In this document: one piece after another, positions 21,110-33,067 of the stretch
How the letters are laid out: each line of letters opens with the position of its first letter
Numbering within the stretch: the first letter of the stretch is position 1
Assembly (NCBI GenBank): GCA_037951105.1
Contig: JBAMJV010010657.1
Span: 41,098-105,097, forward strand
Source of the DNA: Echinarachnius parma
Taxonomy: Eukaryota; Echinodermata; Echinoidea; Clypeasteroida; Echinarachniidae
DNA: 64,000 nt
Reading direction: 5' to 3'
Notes under the pieces: generated by a model
The model's input: only the letters and a program-made list of their open reading frames with translations
Databases searched by the model: none
What the model was told of the DNA's origin: nothing
Translations under genes and position numbers: made by a program

Positions 21110-21630
21110 AAAGTCAACTTATTTTCTTACGACCAGACAGTATAATTTAGTTATAATGAAATGGAAACACAAACGCCTTCAGATATCGGTAACTCTTCTA
21201 TCTCATATTCGCCACCAGATAGCGTTTGATTCGAAATAAATTGATATTTGTACGTTCTTCGGTTACATTATATATTTGTATAATGTTAGAGAGTTGTTAT
21301 ATTGTTTCATCGTATAAAAACCATATACATTATTGTGTTCTAAAAAGGTTTTAAATTTCATCATTATTATTATCGATGTTGACTCGTTTATCAAATTATT
21401 GCCAATATACAGCATATAATTCAGGAAAATCGATTTCTGTGTTTTTTCAATGTCTATCTGGGTATACCAGCAAACAACCTTTCAAACGAAGGAAATAGAA
21501 GGAAATAGAGGTTTGAAAGTTTTAACAATAAATGCCAAAATGAATGAGTTTTTGGGTGTGTTATTTAGAAACGCAATCGCCTCCCTCGCCTCCTGTCCGC
21601 CATCTCACCTCTACAACGTAGTCATTCTTG
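21110..21630. other. AT-rich intergenic stretch, nothing recognised
   Basis: No repeat family or exon was recognised. Confidence 0.4.
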
Positions 21631-21633
21631 GTG

Positions 21634-21680
21634 CCCCCCCCCCCCCCCTCCCTCTCCCTCTCCCTCTCCCTCTCCCTCTA
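21634..21680. repeat. C run and (CCCTCT)n microsatellite
   Basis: A poly-C tract is followed by CCCTCTCCCTCT-type hexamers. Confidence 0.8.
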
Positions 21681-21797
21681 TGTCTGCCTATTTACCATTG
21701 GAGAAACATGCATTGAGAAAGTTATTTTGCCTACCTACCCGCCCCTCTTCTATTTGTTAACCCACCCTAGTGTGGGATATCAGTGGGTATGCCACTG

Positions 21798-21798
21798 T

Positions 21799-21891
<93 letters not shown>

Positions 21892-22063
21892 CGATGATGA
21901 CGATGTTGCTGCTACTGATGATGATGAGGAGGAGGAGGAGGAGGAGGAGGAGGAGGAGGAAGAAGATGATGATGATGGTTATGATGCTGCTGATGATGAT
22001 GATGAGGAGGAGGAGGAGGAAGAGGAGGAGGAGGAAGAAGAAGAAGAGGATGATGATTATCAT
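21798..22063. repeat. (GAT)n / (GAG)n trinucleotide microsatellite
   Basis: About 100 bp of GAT repeats is followed by alternating GAG/GAA and GAT blocks. All three forward frames and the reverse frames stay open here, giving poly-Asp/Glu, poly-Met/Arg and similar artefactual proteins. No gene is called. Confidence 0.9.
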
Positions 22064-22861
22064 GCTGTCGGGAGTGGGGGAGTGGAATAGCCAAGATGGG
22101 TGCAAACACGTTCCCGATTCCAGGGGCTAAAATTAAATTGGTGTTATGTATTGTATTGTAATGTACATTATTTGTGCTAACGGGGGGCGGGGGGGGGGGG
22201 GGCAGGTGTGACATCGCGGAGTGGGGGTGGGGGTAACTTCCCTCTTTCCCCTTAGCTATCTATACCCTTGTTCTTTTAAATGTGGGTCGATATACGCGTA
22301 TACTATGCCCTTTGTAATGATCCTGTGTGGGAGTAAGTACAGGGAGACATGCAGTAAGCATTGTGTCTTCCTGTTCATACGTCAGCATTGCATCATTGGA
22401 GTCCTTTAAATGGAATGGATGCTGATCGGTAACTGATATTTCACCAATTAAAATGTTAATGTTGTGGTCACGCTCACGGAAACGAAGACCAATCTACGTA
22501 GGTAACATTTGTATAATGCCTTCCTCATGCGTAATACAGATTTGGGGAATAACTCCCAGAAGCTCTATTACATTTAAATTGATCCATTCACTTCATAAGA
22601 TATTATCGTAAGATTCTTCTCAATGATGTTTGAAATTTAAATATATATATAAATAACGCTGTTTACCGAGTGAAAAGTTAGAATTTATGTCAGTTGTTAT
22701 CACCTACCGCCGATTGATTTTGACTGCAATCGGAAAGCGTTCCAGAACGCGTTTCATTCAACCATAACAATCAATATCGCCACAATTAGGGAAACATTTG
22801 AAAAATCATCACCCATATAATTATTATGTTACCATAAGCCAGATAACAATGTACAAGAGAG
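22064..22861. other. Intergenic stretch with a G run
   Basis: There is a G-rich tract at about 22181-22203. Nothing else was recognised. Confidence 0.4.
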
Positions 22862-23256
22862 CAGTGGCGTACCCAGGATTTGTTAAAGGGGGGGGGGGGG
22901 TTAATTTGTGAAAAAATCGAAGCCGAGACCAAGTACTTTCAAAATTTTCGAGACCGCGACCAAGTACCTTCAAAGTTGAAAACCCCTCTCAGTTCTCAGT
23001 GGGGGGGGGGGGGGGGGGGGGGGGGACCAAGCCGAAACCAAGTACTTTCAACATTTTCGAGCCCGAGACCGGAGATCTTCAACAGATTTTGGGGTCGAGA
23101 CCAGGTTTGAAACGGTCGCGAACGCTTAAAAGTGGTCTCGAGACCGGCTAAAATTTGAAAGGGGGGGGGGGGGTTCCAACCCCCCAAAACAGCCATTTTT
23201 TGGTCAAGGGGGGGGGGGGGGGTTGAACCCCCCCCCCCCCCCTGGGTACGACTATG
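22862..23256 (+). mobile_element. HAT-G element, 395 bp, perfect 8-bp target duplication
   Basis: The ends are CAGTGGCGTACCCAGGAT and CCTGGGTACGACTATG. CAAGAGAG flanks both sides (22854-22861 and 23257-23264). An 8-bp duplication plus CAGNGGCG-type ends fits the hAT superfamily. The interior repeats a GAGACCAAGTACTTTCAAAA-type phrase and has four G/C runs. The reading frames are poly-Gly/Pro artefacts. Confidence 0.8.
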
Positions 23257-23356
23257 CAAGAGAGTTGTGAACGCTCAATATGATCTTGGATATTAATTAT
23301 GATTTTGAAACTTGCAACCACATTTGTAAAAATGAGCCTTTGCAAACGAAACTTAA

Positions 23357-23914
23357 AGGGAGTTTTGGTATAGAGGGCGCTACACAAAATATTTTTTTGT
23401 GAGATAATGAAAAACTGAGTGTCAAATTCGAAAGAGCATACAATTTTAATGATAGAATAAACTTTATTTGATCAAAATCGGTTCAGAAATGGCTGAAATA
23501 TCCATTAACATAACCATTTGTAATAATTGTGGGGCCCCACAATTATTCGAGAATTTTGAACCAGCCGTTAAATTTGTTTTTTAAATACTTCCTTTTTTCA
23601 AAAAGTTACAAAAGAGATTTTAGAATAGTTGTTGATTATCTCTCTATCTAATCACTATTTTAACAAAACATCACATGCACAATATTTTATTTTAAATGGT
23701 TGAAATCGATGAGGGTTAAGAGAGCGCCCTCTTTTGTTTTAACGGCTCTTTTTTAATGATAACAGGCTTTTTACTTGGTCATTAGTAATTTTGTATTCCT
23801 TTCGAGCATGGTGCAGTTATAACCATCAGTTTGTTATGTAATGGTGCAGGTTTTGGTTACTAAAATTCAGTTTGACCAAAACTATACTCTCCTTACCAGA
23901 ACTCAACTATCCCT
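23357..23914 (+). mobile_element. TTAA-1 MITE, near-complete
   Basis: TTAA flanks at 23353-23356 and 23915-23918. The left end is shortened (AGGGAGTTTTGGTATAGAGG) and the right end is AACTCAACTATCCCT. The central palindrome is AATTGTGGGGCCCCACAATT at about 23526-23549. Confidence 0.8.
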
Positions 23915-24725
23915 TTAAATGTTTTGCATGAAAACGTAAATGGAGGTGTGGAAGTGATGAGACTAAGCAATTCAATGCGAGTGAACAGAGCTGGGGTGCG
24001 TACCCCGAAAGCCTAAGAAACGTACTTTGAGGGCTGGTAAGACGGCATCATGTGACAGGGGAGGGATCAGCGTTGCTAATTACATGGAATTACATTTGGA
24101 CAGGGGTGCGATCGCCCAATTGTATGTATCCTCAAGCCATGGAGCTATATTTAGGATATCTATGTAGCTCCTGTGGCTCAAGCCTCGATGATTTTGTATG
24201 CCTTGAAGATTTGTCAAAAACTATTATTTATATGTTTGGAAAAGGAAAATAAACAAAATAAATGCATACTTGTAAATATAAATATTGATGATATAAATAC
24301 ATCGAAATATAATTTTAAAATAAATAATAGTCACTATTGACTAATCGCCATAAGAACTAAACAACAACAACAACAACGTCCGTCCGCCCGTCACTAGTAG
24401 TAGCCCAGTTCAAAGTTCAAATGTGGTCAACATAAATTGCAGAAAATTGTAAAGTTATTCAATAAATGAATAAGGGGGCATCATGTTCTAGTACGATCAA
24501 AGGTCATTAGCCCATATCAGAGGTCATCTGAGGTCAACTACTTGCAACCTCTTTTGTAACCCTTCATCCATCTGGATCCAAACTTGGCCAATAGGTGCAT
24601 TTGGGGGGACTTCATGGTTTACCTTTCAAACAGGATCTGCATTGCAGTACCATGGAAGGTCGTGTGCGACTCCGCGAGCCGCGTGCAGTATCAGGCGGCC
24701 CTGATCTCGCTCGGCACATATTGAA
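23915..24725. other. Intergenic stretch with a small (CAA)n
   Basis: There is an ACAACAACAACAACAAC tract near 24362. No gene or repeat family was recognised. Confidence 0.4.
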
Positions 24726-24957
24726 GGCCCGATCACATATCACCGGATAGCGTAAACGGAGAGTGCAATTTTCAATCCACTCGCCCCCATTCGTATGCGT
24801 TTCTTGTCCGTTCCTCGTCAGGCGAGGTACGTTGTTTTATCCGGCGGGATGCTCTGTGCATGAAGCAATGGAGACTACTTTCACCACCGGATAATTCGAT
24901 TTTGCAAATGTTATATATTTGTCGGGCATCCGTTTACGCTATCCGGTGATATGTGAC
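24726..24957 (+). mobile_element. PAL-G MITE, near-complete
   Basis: The left end GGCCCGATCACATATCACC with CGGATAGCGTAAACGGAGAG is mirrored by CATCCGTTTACGCTATCCGG and TGATATGTGAC at the right. The body contains GTTGTTTTATCCGGCGGGATG. The right outer bases (CGGGCC) are lost. Confidence 0.7.
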
Positions 24958-25264
24958 GTCACGTCTGAAGTCTGAACATATGCCCACGTACAGAGCCGAG
25001 AAGGACGTGGGAAGGGGGTAGCCTTTTAGCAAGGCTTCGTGTCTCAAGGAAGCAATGGCTGCGCTACATGCAGGATCAGGAACGACTGAACGCGTGATGG
25101 AGAATATCCGGCGAGTGGTGAAGTCGCGTGCGGTCTCGGCAAGAGATTGTGCATGGTAGTCGCGCTCTCCGGTCGTTCCTGCATAATGCATACTGTATAC
25201 CGTGCATTCAACTCAGCTCAGACCAGACAGGCCTTGTCAAAAGGCTAGGAAGGGGGCGGAGGCC

Positions 25265-25690
25265 CGGGGGCACTCGAATAATTTTTTGACGGGGGTGTGC
25301 CGCACGGAACTCTGAAATGGGGGTCTTAAGAGCTGACTACAATCAACAAATATAGGGTCTTTGGAGCTACAAAAACCCTGAAACGGGAGTTAAGGGGTCT
25401 AAGGAGCAGACTAAAACTACAAAATACATAGACTTGGAGCTACCAAAGACCTACGGAAACCCTCAAAAAGGCTCAAATGGTGGTCCAAGGAGCTGACTAG
25501 AAGAAGAATAATGCACTTGGCGCTACTCAACTACCTAGCCAAGTCATTCCGGGGGTCTATGGAGCGGCAATTTTTGAAAATCGGGTATCTTTAGAGCGGC
25601 AATCGGGTGTGAAATAGGGGTTCTTTTAAGCGGCATATACCCGTCTTACATTATACATGAGTGCCCCCCCCCCCCCCCCCCGGGGAGGGG
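25265..25690 (-). mobile_element. GRUN-E element, reverse copy
   Basis: It starts GGGGGCACTCGAATAATT and ends CATGAGTGCCCC in a long C run followed by GGGGAGGGG. It is the reverse complement of 4490-5003 (for example GGGGTCTAAGGAGCAGACTA and CTTGGAGCTACCAAAGACC) with fewer sub-repeats. Confidence 0.7.
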
Positions 25691-25796
25691 AGGGGAATGT
25701 GGTCACATGACCTGTACACAACGTTTCATCAGTTGCGCATGCGTTCCGTTTTCGTTTTTGCCAGTTTATATACGTTACTTGTACGGTGATGTCCGT

Positions 25797-26010
25797 TAAA
25801 TGGCCGGTAATTGTCTTAATATACTTGTCCGACCGGTAATTATCTTAATTGTCCGACCGGTAATTGTGTGGTTATCATATATCCGATATCCGTTCGTGAA
25901 ACACTTCGAGCAACAGCAACAGAAACGACTTTCACCACCTAATAATTTGATTTCGCAAATTTTCTATTCGTTTGGGCATCCGTTTACGCTATCCGGTGAA
26001 ATGTGACAAC
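25797..26010 (+). mobile_element. PAL-G MITE, right half
   Basis: ACGACTTTCACCACCTAATA and GGGCATCCGTTTACGCTATC are PAL-G landmarks and it ends GGTGAAATGTGAC. The left arm is replaced by short CCGGTAATTGTC repeats (25803-25875). Confidence 0.6.
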
Positions 26011-26148
26011 ACCCGAAATGTAACTAACACAGGTCAAACTGCATCAGACGTCAACAGGTCAACTGAAATCAGGGTCTTATATAGATGGACGTTACAGAAG
26101 CCGGCGATTGACTTGTGGTCAGTTATCTATAGTTATATCTTCTATTAA

Positions 26149-26727
26149 AGGGATAGTTGAGTTCTGGTAAAGAGAGTACAGTTTTGGTCAAACTGAATTT
26201 TAGTAACCAAAACCTGCACCATTACATTATGAACTAATAGTGATAACTCCACCATGCTCGAAAGGAATACAAAATTTCAAATGACTAAGTAAAAAGCTTG
26301 TTATATGATTAAAAAATGATCCGTTAAAACTCAAAAGTTCGTTTTCTAAACACTCATCGGTTTCAACCATCTCAAATAAAATATTGTGCATGTGATGTTT
26401 TGTTGAAATAGTAATTAGATAGAGAGATAATTAAAAACTATTTAAAAACCTCTTTTGAAATGTTTTGAAATAGTGTAAGCAGAGGAAGCATTTTTTTACA
26501 AAGTTTTAACGGCTGGTTCAAAATTTTCGAATAATTGTGGGGCCCCACATTTATTACAAATGGTAATGTTTTTGGATATTTCAGCCATTTCTAAACCGAT
26601 TTTGATCAAATAAAGTTTATTCTGTCATTAAAATTGTATGCTCTTTCGAATTTGACACTCAATTTTTCGTTATCTCACAAAAAAATATTTTGTGTAGCGC
26701 CCTCTATACCAAAACTCAACTATCCCT
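26149..26727 (-). mobile_element. TTAA-1 MITE, complete reverse copy
   Basis: Flanked by TTAA at 26145-26148 and 26728-26731. The ends are AGGGATAGTTGAGTTCTGG and CCAAAACTCAACTATCCCT. The centre is AATTGTGGGGCCCCACATTT, the same palindrome class as 23357-23914 with one broken pair. Confidence 0.8.
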
Positions 26728-27379
26728 TTAAACATCGGAAACAAAATTCCATTCCATTTCGAAGCTGCTGATATTTTAAACGTGCGTCGAATATACTTGA
26801 ACCCAAGCGTGGGCACTGACTTATTAAATAAAATGACGACATTGTGATATACGAGATTATTTATTGATCCTGTTGATAGAGGTTTCTTTGTTTTCTTCTT
26901 TCCTGTCTTCTTTTGAGCAAGAGAAGGGCGGTAAGTCACGTTTTGTATATACTGCACATAGTTATAACCAAATTTAAAATGTGGGAGCCCATGTTGATAC
27001 CGGGGGGATGATCTATTCATTCATCCCCCTGTTGAATAGGTATTACATAAGGATCGAAGCCTATGCCTGTTTAACTCAATTTAGCTCTCCGTTATTTTGA
27101 TAAATATTCCCCTAAATTAGAAATAGTTATCATCTGAATATTTAGCGTGACATAGAGGAGGCTCCGATTTACAAGATGGCACGCAGAACTCAATTTGGCA
27201 AGCAATCGACTTTGCGCCCTTTTCACTCTCACCGAACGTGTTCCCAATTTAGCATATATCTAAGACTACATGCATCATCACAATATCAGCTTTGGAATAC
27301 GGCTTCATATTGTCACTAATTGGTACTGATGGCTCATTACATGAACCACGATTGATCGGAAATTGTGTGTGTAACATTT
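26728..27379. other. Intergenic stretch, nothing recognised
   Basis: No frame or repeat family was recognised. Confidence 0.4.
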
Positions 27380-27778
27380 TTAAAGGGATGAATAAAATAG
27401 TAACAAATCTATACAATTTACGTAGAACTATGTTATTAGGTTTTCATTACATACCACATTATTTGTATTACCAATAGAAGCATGGAAAATATTTCGGTTT
27501 CCCCATTATCCTCTCGTTTTTACAAAAGTATGTGTGATTGAAGTGTCCGGATTTGAAATTCTCTAAAGGAGAATTTCAACTGTGTTTTTAAAATCAGTGC
27601 ACTTTGCACTTTCGCTCATAACTCTATCATATGACATAATGACACTCATTTACAATTGAATGTTTACACATCACTCGGAGGATTTATCATATTACAGATA
27701 TACACATTGTATAAACCCCTCGTCTGTTTTAGCTTAATGGTATGACCACATGTCAACACAGTTAATAGATCCCTTTAA
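27380..27778 (-). mobile_element. TTAA-2 MITE, diverged reverse copy
   Basis: It starts TTAAAGGGATGAATAAAATAG and ends GTTAATAGATCCCTTTAA. The core contains TGCACTTTCGCTCATAACTC and TGTATTACCAATAGAAGC, as in other TTAA-2 copies. Confidence 0.6.
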
Positions 27779-28161
27779 ATGCCACGTGGGTTATGCCTAT
27801 GATAATCATATCTTGTTCTTTTTCTTTACTCTAATTCTAGGTTGAGAAAAAAATCCAAAACATAATATTATAATGTAAGTGCTTCCGATTTTGATTAATT
27901 GAATCTACTGAACAAGAACAATTGATCGTTATTCCTGATCTATTGCTTCCGTATGGTAGGCTTCCTGATTTTATTAATAAAATCAACCCATTTAGAATGA
28001 ACCAACATTGATTGGAAAGGATTTTTTAATATTTTTAAATGCTGCCTAAGGTGGAAACAATTTGCGATCACTTTAGTGTGATCAGTTTATTATTTTGCAC
28101 ATGTTACTGTGCGGAATTCACTCGAAACTGAACTAAATATGCTCAATAAATTGTTATAAGA

Positions 28162-29124
28162 TTTGTGAAGGGATCTAGTAATAAACCTTGTTGAAAAATA
28201 TGAAAAAGTGACTAATGGTTGATAAAATGTGTATTGAATTGTAAGCTGATGTCTTCTGAGTAATGGGTGAAAAATCATATTAATTATATATTATATGGCC
28301 AAGTAATGAGCGGAAATGCCAAGTGATATTCGCTAACTCATGGCACTGACTTTAGACCAAGTTATACATTTCCAGTTTATAATTAAAATAAATCACTTCA
28401 ATCTTAAAGGGAAAGTTGAGTTTTGGTAGAGAGGGCGCTAGACTACTTAATTGGTTTGTGAGGTAATGAAAAACTGAGTGTAAAATTTGAAAGAGCATAA
28501 TATTTAAACAATAAAATCATCTTTGTTTGATCAAAATCGGTTCAGAAACGGCTGAAATATCCATAAATATAACAATTTGTAATAAACCCGGGGCCCCGGG
28601 TTTATTAGAGAATTTTGAACCAGCCGTTAAAAATTCAAAAAAATGCTTCCTCTTTTCAAAAAGTTACAAAATAGGTATTTAAATAGTTGTTGGTTATTTC
28701 TCTATCTAATCACTATTTCAACAAAGCATCACATGCACAATATTTTATTCAAAATGGTTGAAACCGATGAGTGTTTAGAGAGCGCCCTCTTACGTTTTAA
28801 CGGCTCTTTTTGAATGATAACATGATCTTTACTACGTCATTTGTAATTTTGTGTTCCTTTCTAGTTATAACTATTATTTTGTAATGTAATGATGCAGGTT
28901 TTGGTTACTAAATTTCAGTTTCACTAAAACTGTACTCTCCTTACCAGAACTCAACTATCCCTTTAAATATCTGTTTAACGAAAGACAAATTCGAAATACC
29001 GAAACCGGTTACATGCTTTCATTGGTAATACGAATACAACAAAGCATGAGATAAGCTTCTAGAGTTATAAGTAAGTTTTGTGAATTTGAACAATGTTACT
29101 AGGGATCTAAGATCCCTTTATAAG
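28162..29124 (+). mobile_element. TTAA-2 MITE split by a TTAA-1 MITE
   Basis: The left part 28162-28403 (AAGGGATCTAGTAATAAACC to CACTTCAATC) and right part 28967-29124 (TATCTGTTTAACGAAAGAC to GATCCCTTTA) align to one continuous TTAA-2 copy such as 20774-21109. The junction sits at the position equivalent to ATCATAAAATATCT there. Confidence 0.8.
28408..28962 (+). mobile_element. TTAA-1 MITE nested in TTAA-2; first arm of an inverted pair
   Basis: TTAA at 28404-28407 and 28963-28966 flanks the ends AGGGAAAGTTGAGTTTTGG and CAGAACTCAACTATCCCT. The central palindrome is AAACCCGGGGCCCCGGGTTT, a different sequence from other copies but fully self-complementary. This copy is nearly the exact reverse complement of 29653-30205. 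Confidence 0.85.
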
Positions 29125-29648
29125 GAACAAAAGGAAACATAGGTAGCCTAGACGTCTGAGTTTCTAATATCGTGACAAATACACCATCCTTTCATGCATG
29201 GGGACCTGGCGAACCAGGGTCCCGTAGTAAACGGGTTCATTCAGAAGCGGCAAACAAGACGGACAGTAAAAATGTCCTTGAAATTTGTCTGTATGCACAC
29301 CGCCGCGTGAAATGGTGTCTGTATAGGCATACACGTGGGCATCACGCAGTGTTTTCTCACATGTACCCTACCCGACGGACGCCCGGCAAATCACTCGTGT
29401 CCTCCGCTGGGTCGCAACTGTGTGATGGCAATTATCACCAGATTGATCAAGTGCCCAACATCAAGGCCGGTGTGGTGCGAATTTGTATCGATTTGTAATA
29501 CCAGGTCCGTAGACAGGATTTTCCACGGGAGGTGCGTCATTTAAAAAGAGGGACCGAGACCGGGACCGATCGTATAGACGAGACAGAGACGTGTAATAAA
29601 AATTAAAACAATTTGCATTCTGGCATGATGGCTTAGTGGTTTAGGGAC
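29125..29648. other. Spacer between inverted TTAA-1 copies, with a split tRNA-like motif
   Basis: The frame at 29172-29498 (108 codons) has no recognisable domain and no support. At 29621-29648, TGGCATGATGGCTTAGTGG (box A-like) is cut by the TTAA-1 insertion. Sequence after that insertion (GCGTTCACAGTAGATCACTG at 30210) could be the rest of a tRNA-derived SINE head with a decayed box B. This is tentative. Confidence 0.35.
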
Positions 29649-29652
29649 TTAA

Positions 29653-30205
29653 AGGGATAGTTGAGTTCTGGTAAGGAGAGTACAGTTTTAGTGAAACTGA
29701 ATTTTAGTAACCAAAACCTGCATCATTACATTACAAACTAATAGTTATAACTAGAAAGGAACACAAAATTACAAATGACGTAGTAAAGATCATGTTATCA
29801 TTAAAAAGAGCCGTTAAAACGTAAGAGGGCGCCCTCTAAACACTCATCGGTTTCAACCATTTTGAATAAAATATTGTGCATGTGATGCTTTGTTGAAATA
29901 GTGATTAGATAGAGAAATAACCAACAACTATTTAAATACCTATTTTGTAACTTTTTGAAAAGAGGAAGCATTTTTTTGAATTTTTAACGGCTGGTTCAAA
30001 ATTCTCTAATAAACCCGGGGCCCCGGGTTTATTACAAATTGTTATATTTATGGATATTTCAGCCGTTTCTGAACGATTTTGATCAAACAAAGATGATTTT
30101 ATTGTTTAAATATTATGCTCTTTCAAATTTTACACTCAGTTTTTCATTACCTCACAAACCAATTAAGTAGTCTAGCGCCCTCTCTACCAAAACTCAACAT
30201 TCCCT
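29653..30205 (-). mobile_element. TTAA-1 MITE; second arm of an inverted pair
   Basis: Flanked by TTAA at 29649-29652 and 30206-30209. It shares the AAACCCGGGGCCCCGGGTTT centre and almost every base with 28408-28962 in the opposite orientation. The spacing between the two is about 690 bp. Confidence 0.85.
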
Positions 30206-30209
30206 TTAA

Positions 30210-30887
30210 GCGTTCACAGTAGATCACTGTTCCAAAACTGCGGCATTCATGTAAATAATAAGTATGGTTGGACACTATTGATTCGGTTCTTCAACATCTA
30301 CGTTAGATATCAAGCCCATCGCACACTATACGATCCGATCCGCTCCGATCCGATATGATTAACGCGGATTGCGCATTAACTTGTTCGTATAATCGAAATC
30401 GGATCGTGCATATATAAAGTGCGGTGGGATTTTCATGCCGAGAATATGAAACACAGTTTAAATGTTAGAGGTGATTACTTGCGGAAGTTATACAAAACAA
30501 ATGTAATGTACTAATAATTGTGCCAGTGGATATTACACTGTTTTTTCCACATAAAGTAATCATCAGTTGGAATGTCATGTCACAAGAATATACTTAATAA
30601 TTATGATGAATATTTGCAGAGTGACTTTACTACTACATGTATGTTCACGTAAGGTGTAGAAAGATGAAAAAACGATTAGATTAAAAACAAAATGCATGAT
30701 TAATAATTAACAAACTAACATATGCCATACTGGGAAACTCAAGTTTCCCGTTTTCATTTGTATCTATGCAAATATTTTGAAATCCTGAAACAGCTGGAAG
30801 ATGCCACTACTTCTACAGATTACGAGATGTAGGACTGTGGCGATGGATTTCAATAGAGCCTTAGCTATTTGGGGTAACCTCGCTAAT
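30210..30887. other. Intergenic stretch, nothing recognised
   Basis: There is a short CCGATCC-type repeat near 30330-30350. No gene was recognised. Confidence 0.4.
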
Positions 30888-31140
30888 CATAAGGACCGCT
30901 ATTCATAAGGGCCGCTCTCCATAACGTTATATTCCCCTATAATATACTCAAGGACCGCTATTCATAAAACGAAAAAGGGGTCGCTATTCATAAAGGCATA
31001 AGGACCGTGATTCATAAGGATCGCTATTCATAAAGAGGAGGAAGGGTCGCTATTCATACCCCTTCATGGAATTACGACTAGCGACCCTTATGTATAATGA
31101 ACCCCTTTTCAAATTATGAATAGCGGTCATTATGACAAGT
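30888..31140 (+). repeat. AAGGACCGCTATTCAT degenerate tandem array
   Basis: Variants of AAGGACCGCTATTCAT (also GGGTCGCTATTCAT, GGATCGCTATTCAT) recur about eight times. Near the right end the motif appears inverted (ATGAATAGCGGTCATTATGA). The outer segments GGGGTAACCTCGCTA and TAGCGAG suggest an inverted-end element. Confidence 0.55.
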
Positions 31141-32052
31141 TGACCCCTATAAATAGCGAGCACACTAGAGCGATTCGGGAGTAATATGAACAAAAGTCGA
31201 GAAAGGTTGGTCCTTTACTACCCTGGATTCGACTTGAGTGCCTAATTCCTGTGATGAGAAAAATGGGTGTATACGAGACGGGTGAAAGGGCAGTACGACC
31301 CCCTCCCCCATATTTTTGTTTGGTTTTTAACACCTATATTCAAACAAATTTTATATTCTATTCGAGCAAATTACCCCCTTTTTTGGCAAATATTGTTTAC
31401 TTTTGATTTGGGTTGAAACATGTAATATTCAGTTAAATTCATCTCATACGGTATGCGGACAAAATTGGTAGTGAATATTGTAGCAAGCACCGTAATCGTA
31501 TGGTGAACAGAGACGGAAAAGATAATATACATGAGTCAGAAGTTCTCAGCCCCCGTTAGGGAAAATAGCAATTCACCTGTGTCACAGAGTAGAGCCAGAT
31601 GGTGAAGGAACAGACACTTGTCCCGATACGTACGAGTGCCTCTTCAATAGTTACTGCCTCAACCTCATCAAATTAAATCTCAAGTACCGAACGAAAGTGC
31701 ATCAAACTACCCGTCAGTTCGTTAAAGACCGGTAGAGACATGAGATGACTGAACCCCTTTTCACGAATCTCGTCTGAAAAATGGTACATTTAATTTGAAA
31801 TTTGAAACCTATGATGTAACATAGGAACTATTCTTAGTTTCTTTTCATGATAAAACATATCTTAAAGTATAAACTAAGTTGATATATTTCTGTAATGCCT
31901 CTGTTTTTCAGCATTAAAAAAAATACCTTTTTCAATTAACTATTTTGTTATAATAGTTCAGAAACATTGATCAATGTAAGCTCAAATCAGCGCCTGAAGG
32001 TTTTGTTGTGACTCACTTGGTAAAAAGGGAAAACCAACTGTTTAGGTTGTTA
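31141..32052. other. Intergenic stretch, nothing recognised
   Basis: No frame above background and no repeat family was recognised. Confidence 0.4.
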
Positions 32053-32360
32053 GGGGTGGTGTAAGTTGAAAAATTGACTCTCGAAGTCGGACCTAACAAT
32101 TATGGAAAGCCATTAATTTTTATTTTGTTTACAGTTGTTGAAACAGTTCTTTTGAAAAGGCAATAATTTTGATAAAAAGCAGTTAAATTTGGTATCATCA
32201 AAGATCCTTGAACTTATTGATGTATACATTTTTGTTGAAAGTCTGAAAAAGCTGTATTGTTTGCTTTTGAGTAGCTTTCATTCGAAAGAAAATTGTTTTT
32301 CATAAAAGTAAGGTCCAACTTAGAGTTAAGTTCAACTTAACACATTTGTTAAACACCCCC
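32053..32360. mobile_element. PAL-C MITE, diverged copy
   Basis: GGGGTGGTGTAAGTTGAA and TCGGACCTAACAATTATGG at the left face AAGGTCCAACTTAGAGTTAAG and GTTAAACACCCCC at the right. The ends are more eroded than in 16075-16384. Confidence 0.6.
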
Positions 32361-33067
32361 AGAAAAAAAGAAAGAGCTTGGATTGATACAAGCGATTCAA
32401 TCGCTGAACATAAATCAGCTCCCGGAAGAAAAAAATGATGTTATCATTCGTGAAGAAAAAAATATGTAATAACTTGTCGTATCATTGTTATATCATGCTG
32501 GAAGCGATGTAAGTATGTACGATTCACGTATTGCAATCTTAAATTGGAAAGTGCTTCTTCCGTCGATTACATTTCGTAATCCATCAAAAGTATCAATCAA
32601 AGTCTTATATACTTTTACATTTTCTGGCTTTGGGCGGGACATATAATATATAAAGAGCTTTATTCCGAAAGGCGCTAAATCCACTTTTTCAACTTAGGAG
32701 ATAAGCCGGTTTCTCAGTAACAAACTTTGAAAAAAATGCCTATGGGAATATGTAAATGGAACGTTCCATTTTAACATTTTGATGTACTGTAATTTCGTGT
32801 AATGTTTCCTGAGATTTGAATTTCTAGATAGCTACATAGCTTACAGGCTTATGAATGTACTGATATCGTTAAATCAATTTATGGAAAGTGGATTTAACGC
32901 GTTTGGCTACTAATAATTGTAATAATAGTTGTATAATGACATTTGTTAAATTCTGTAGAGAGACAACAAATATGTTAAATCTTCTTTGTTTTTGTAGTGT
33001 TGTACCGCATTGAGTAAGTTTTTTTTTTTTTTAGAGAAGTGCGCTATATAAGTATTTATATTATTAT
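32361..33067. other. AT-rich intergenic stretch, nothing recognised
   Basis: There is a short poly-T near 33020. Nothing else was seen. Confidence 0.4.

Noticed and set aside
21770..22130. Poly-Asp/Glu, poly-Met/Arg and poly-Ile frames of about 100-115 codons
   Set aside because: All come from one GAT/GAG microsatellite read in different frames and strands.
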